From assembly GCF_015533855.1 (NCBI RefSeq), contig NZ_AP024154.1:3850501-3914500 (forward strand): a DNA stretch of 64,000 nucleotides. Reading direction: 5' to 3'. The translations under genes were made by a program, and so were the position numbers. The stretch is from Echinicola sp. 20G. GTDB taxonomy: Bacteria; Bacteroidota; Bacteroidia; Cytophagales; Cyclobacteriaceae. The notes under the pieces are model-generated. The model was not told the DNA's origin, did not search any database, and worked only from the letters and a program-made list of their open reading frames with translations. Below are positions 61,501-64,000 of the stretch, one piece after another (within the stretch, counting starts at the first letter, position 1; every line of letters starts with the position of its first letter).

Positions 61501-64000
61501 GGATGCTTATGGAAACATTGATAGTGATTTTTCTGAAACCATCACCTTGACCGAAGCAAGTGCCGGTTCCTTAACAGGAACAACAACTGTAAATGCGGTG
61601 AATGGAGTTGCAGTATTTTCAAATGTAGGCTATTCAGCAACAGTAGATCAGGAAACTTTTGGCATTAGTGCGAATGATCAGGATGGGGTCGGAACCAACC
61701 TTTCTGTAGTAGGTTCAAATGTTTTGACTTCAGATGTTGTGGCCTCCAAATTGATTTATGCAACACAACCAGCTCCTTTAAGTGTTGATAATGGTAAATC
61801 AACCTCCCTAACGACAGTTCCTGTTGTCAAAGCTGTTGATTCTAATGGTATAGTTGATACTGGTTATTCGACAAGTATCATTTTGGCTGAGGTAAACGGA
61901 GCTGGTTCCGCATCAATGTCAGCAACTTCGGACACAGATGGGAATGCTGCAACAATCAGTATTACACCTTCGTCTGGAATAGCCACTTTTATAGGGATGC
62001 AGTTGACCTATATTGCATCAGGGACAAGTGATGAGACATTTAACCTTCAAGCATCATCAGGTGGATTAAGCACAGCTAATAGTAATCAATTAACGGCAAG
62101 AGTAAATAATGCTCCGACAGCATCTTCCCCTTCAATTTCTGGTAGTTTATCAGTTGCAAAGCAATTAACAGGTAACTATAGCTATTCAGACCTTGAAAGT
62201 GACCCGGAAAGTGGTTCTACTTACAAATGGTACAGGGCTGAGGATAATACAGGTTCTGGAAAAGTGGCTATTTCTGGGGCAACTGAAAAGCAATATACTT
62301 TGCAGGCTGTTGACCAGGGGAAATATATCAGCTTTGAGGTTACCCCTAGTGATGGAACTGATGCTGGAACAGCTGTCGAAAGTGATTTTGAAGGCCCTGT
62401 CAAGATTGACCAAGCCATTACTTTTCCAAGCATAGCAAACAAAACATACGGAGGAGCATCATTTACCTTGGGGAATGCCCAAACTGATCAAGGCTTAACA
62501 GTAACCTATACGGCAACAGATCCAAATGTGGTCAGCATTACAGGCAACCAAGCTACTATTCTAAAGGCAGGAAATACACAAATCACTGCCACGCAATCAG
62601 GTGATGGGCTGACCAATGCGGCTGCTCCTGTAGTACAGACTTTGACAGTTGGTAAAGCAACCTTGACGGTAACGGCGGATGATAAATCCAAGGTCTATGG
62701 ATCAACCGATCCGGTATTGAAGGTCAGCTATTCTGGTTTCGAAAATGGCGATGATGAAACTGCTCTAGGTGGAACCCTGGCTGTTAGCCGAGCAACAGGT
62801 GAAGATGTAGGCAACTATGTGATCACGGCATCAGGCTATACCTCGGATAACTACACGATCAGCTATACTACAGGGAACTTTGAAATAACCAAAGCCACGC
62901 TGATGGTAACGGCAGAAGATAAATCGAAAGTTTACGGGTCAACTGATCCGTTATTGACGGTCAGCTATACAGGTTTTAAAAACGGTGATGATAAGGCTGC
63001 CTTGGGTGGAACCCTGGCTATTAGCAGAGCCACAGGTGAAGATGTAGGCAACTATGTGATCACGGCATCAGGCTATACCTCGGATAACTACACGATCAGC
63101 TATACTACAGGGAACTTTGAAATAACCAAAGCCACGCTGATGGTAACGGCAGAAGATAAATCGAAAGTTTACGGGTCAACTGATCCGTTATTGACGGTCA
63201 GCTATACAGGTTTTAAAAACGGTGATGATAAGGCTGCCTTGGGTGGAACCCTGGCTATTAGCAGAGCCACAGGTGAAGATGTAGGCAACTATGTGATCAC
63301 GGCATCAGGCTATACCTCGGATAACTACACGATCAGCTATACTACAGGGAACTTTGAAATAACCAAAGCCACGCTGATGGTAACGGCAGAAGATAAATCG
63401 AAAGTTTACGGGTCAACTGATCCGTTATTGACGGTCAGCTATACAGGTTTTAAAAACGGTGATGATAAGGCTGCCTTGGGTGGAACCCTGGCTATTAGCA
63501 GAGCCACAGGTGAAGATGTAGGCAACTATGTGATCACGGCATCAGGCTATACCTCGGATAACTACACGATCAGCTATACTACAGGGAACTTTGAAATAAC
63601 CAAAGCCACGCTGATGGTAACGGCAGAAGATAAATCGAAAGTTTACGGGTCAACTGATCCGTTATTGACGGTCAGCTATACAGGTTTTAAAAACGGTGAT
63701 GATAAGGCTGCCTTGGGTGGAACCCTGGCTATTAGCAGAGCCACAGGTGAAGATGTAGGCAACTATGTGATCACGGCATCAGGCTATACCTCGGATAACT
63801 ACACGATCAGCTATACTACAGGGAACTTTGAAATAACCAAAGCCACGCTGATGGTAACGGCAGAAGATAAATCGAAAGTTTACGGGTCAACTGATCCGTT
63901 ATTGACGGTCAGCTATACAGGTTTTAAAAACGGTGATGATAAGGCTGCCTTGGGTGGAACCCTGGCTATTAGCAGAGCCACAGGTGAAGATGTAGGCAAC
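58550..64000 (+). CDS. Giant secreted repeat protein with MBG domains, open at the right edge
   Basis: At least 1817 codons run without a stop to the window edge. A signal-like segment lies at about 38-57 (FFLVIIFFLGALFSSFSQ); the Met at 58643 would place it at a normal N-terminus and may be the true start. The order is: a domain of the LSAGDIGVIRINTDG type (about 58-180, seen in secreted surface proteins), an Fn3-like module (near 300-400), cadherin- and Ig-like modules, a stretch with STQPAGSISGQALTTQP that recurs, and MBG-type modules from about 1370. The last units are 79 residues long and repeat exactly (KVYGSTDPLL, NYTISYTTGNFEITK). The protein is probably a surface adhesin; a C-terminal type IX secretion signal would lie beyond the window. 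Confidence 0.85.
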   Translation, partial: MYKFYRNGQGESLVPIWVKDLIRYLYPTPNKMGNFSQKFFLVIIFFLGALFSSFSQTTLSAGDIGVIRINTDGVDGYSIINLVPLSSGTTFTVTEQGWRGSTLKWQENTEPHVAITLSSAYPAGTVFHLDEDISNELSLRINSSSTIVDTFAAVGFSFVGGDQVIVYQGTKASPTFITGLTNDDGGALDTYGYGNDDVTHWLEEDSGADSRVTGAQGSRIPTGLTNGVNAISLFYDVDTDPEKDNSIYIGPNSGTRTQMMEYINNRSNWMHNDATPYSRPTTSFTVTPDGPSVVVPSITTSSITGITENTAFMGGNVSSDGGASVTEKGVVYSSSDNSPEIGESGVIKDTNGSGTGSFGKTIFGLSSGTNYYFRAYATNSAGTAYGTMVSFTTTMASGTPADQNFNSNGNVTGSGPIDIDGIRYTGGPSSDRYVMVDDVSGITPSTDFSGKGIMIGNNNQESPGYAEFFSIDNSRDFKISSFLIETYSNSGGGYATEYTIIGYNNGVQKASTDVNMLASGNYGSGSTTITYAKNSSGMSTAGRFTFTGSGWGNVDHIRIQTKSPSLAYYYVGLDDIDFEDPVTNSTPTGILLSSSSVNQSAGNNATVGTLSTTDADISDSHSYSLVSGTGDSNNGSFNINGNALRANNTAILSPGNYSVRVQTDDGNGGTYQSVFSITVVDNVAPSYENSTPSLSSITISSANLSVDLNEEGKVYYVVLSDGATAPFAIHIRNGTDRFGSPAPFSGNFTTSGTTGNIGISGLSPNTSYDLWVMSEDGIPNLGSTVKIDFTTNAPDSDGNLTDAGTVSEPVDISSLIDTQAEAIDIFDFNISDGGSADGLPLTVSQIAINVSGTSNDLGRSKITFRLDGNDASNAIGVYNPTTDKIIFSGLSISVANGTSETYTVNAYFNDNTGIIEDQTVILSIDGDTDLSVGSTGTQMGTTSVVSNGSGSAIDIVASQLVFSTQPAGSISGQALTTQPTVSARDAYGNIDSDFSETITLTEASAGSLTGTTTVNAVNGVAVFSNVGYSATVDQETFGISANDQDGVGTNLSVVGSNVLTSDVVASKLIYATQPAPLSVDNGKSTSLTTVPVVKAVDSNGIVDTGYSTSIILAEVNGAGSASMSATSDTDGNAATISITPSSGIATFIGMQLTYIASGTSDETFNLQASSGGLSTANSNQLTARVNNAPTASSPSISGSLSVAKQLTGNYSYSDLESDPESGSTYKWYRAEDNTGSGKVAISGATEKQYTLQAVDQGKYISFEVTPSDGTDAGTAVESDFEGPVKIDQAITFPSIANKTYGGASFTLGNAQTDQGLTVTYTATDPNVVSITGNQATILKAGNTQITATQSGDGLTNAAAPVVQTLTVGKATLTVTADDKSKVYGSTDPVLKVSYSGFENGDDETALGGTLAVSRATGEDVGNYVITASGYTSDNYTISYTTGNFEITKATLMVTAEDKSKVYGSTDPLLTVSYTGFKNGDDKAALGGTLAISRATGEDVGNYVITASGYTSDNYTISYTTGNFEITKATLMVTAEDKSKVYGSTDPLLTVSYTGFKNGDDKAALGGTLAISRATGEDVGNYVITASGYTSDNYTISYTTGNFEITKATLMVTAEDKSKVYGSTDPLLTVSYTGFKNGDDKAALGGTLAISRATGEDVGNYVITASGYTSDNYTISYTTGNFEITKATLMVTAEDKSKVYGSTDPLLTVSYTGFKNGDDKAALGGTLAISRATGEDVGNYVITASGYTSDNYTISYTTGNFEITKATLMVTAEDKSKVYGSTDPLLTVSYTGFKNGDDKAALGGTLAISRATGEDVGN
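62657..64000 (+). repeat. 237-bp tandem MBG-coding repeats
   Basis: Units start at 62657, 62894, 63131, 63368, 63605 and 63842, exactly 237 bases (79 codons) apart, in frame with the long gene. The first unit differs in its front half. The next four full units and the last, cut at the window edge, look identical base for base by eye. Such identity points to recent duplication or gene conversion. Confidence 0.95.

Noticed and set aside
1..64000. CRISPR array, tRNA or rRNA genes
   Set aside because: No direct-repeat array with spacers was seen (the only strict tandem array is coding), and no tRNA cloverleaf or rRNA segment was recognised. A tRNAscan or Infernal run would settle this.

Overview
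This 64 kb window is AT-rich DNA from a member of the Bacteroidota, most likely order Cytophagales, family Cyclobacteriaceae or a near relative (the genus is a guess from general resemblance). The signs are a SusC/SusD pair, many lipoproteins with a Cys lipobox, a CusA-type RND pump fused to a TolC-like domain, a Bacteroidota-style ECF sigma factor, TPR-LuxR regulators, sulfatases, MBG repeats, and weak Shine-Dalgarno sites with a TAnnTTTG-type promoter. No rRNA, tRNA, CRISPR array, intact transposase or intact integrase was seen.

Layout. 0-8.7 kb: the 5' part of an ECF sigma factor, a fatty-acid desaturase, an MBL-fold hydrolase, a molybdate uptake operon (modA, a TOBE protein, modB, modC) led by an N-acyl-D-amino-acid deacylase-like gene, and a GH105 hydrolase. 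8.7-19.1 kb (minus strand): SusC, SusD, a FAS1 lipoprotein, a small lipoprotein, a thioredoxin-like protein and an M16 peptidase. 19.1-20.2 kb: a divergent spacer with an orphan terminator. 20.2-25.8 kb: aceK, a DUF4136 lipoprotein, an S1 sulfatase and a DUF4861 protein. 25.9-33.5 kb: a heavy-metal efflux locus (RND-TolC fusion, adaptor, response regulator, histidine kinase). 33.5-37.9 kb (minus): TolC, HlyD and an ABC protein with a degenerate ATPase domain. 38.5-45.5 kb: a lipocalin-like lipoprotein, a TonB receptor with a beta-propeller phytase, a TPR-LuxR regulator and an acyl-CoA thioesterase.

46-58 kb is the most accessory-looking part. It holds a conserved-looking small protein, a six-helix membrane protein, a NarL-type two-component pair, an aerolysin/ETX-MTX2-like beta-pore-forming protein and a leaderless periplasmic-binding-protein homologue. 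These are followed by the remnant of a mobilisation relaxase, a second sulfatase bracketed by a short degenerate direct repeat, an Asp/Glu racemase, an SRPBCC protein, an unknown membrane-anchored protein, an AraC regulator and a DUF983 protein. From 58.5 kb to the right edge runs one very long secreted adhesin-like gene, still open at the end, with 237-bp MBG repeats that are identical in DNA.

The best candidate for an undescribed system is 46.2-51.1 kb: a sensor module placed directly before an aerolysin-like pore former and a cytoplasmic-looking ligand-binding protein. The link between sensor and pore former is inferred from position and strand only.
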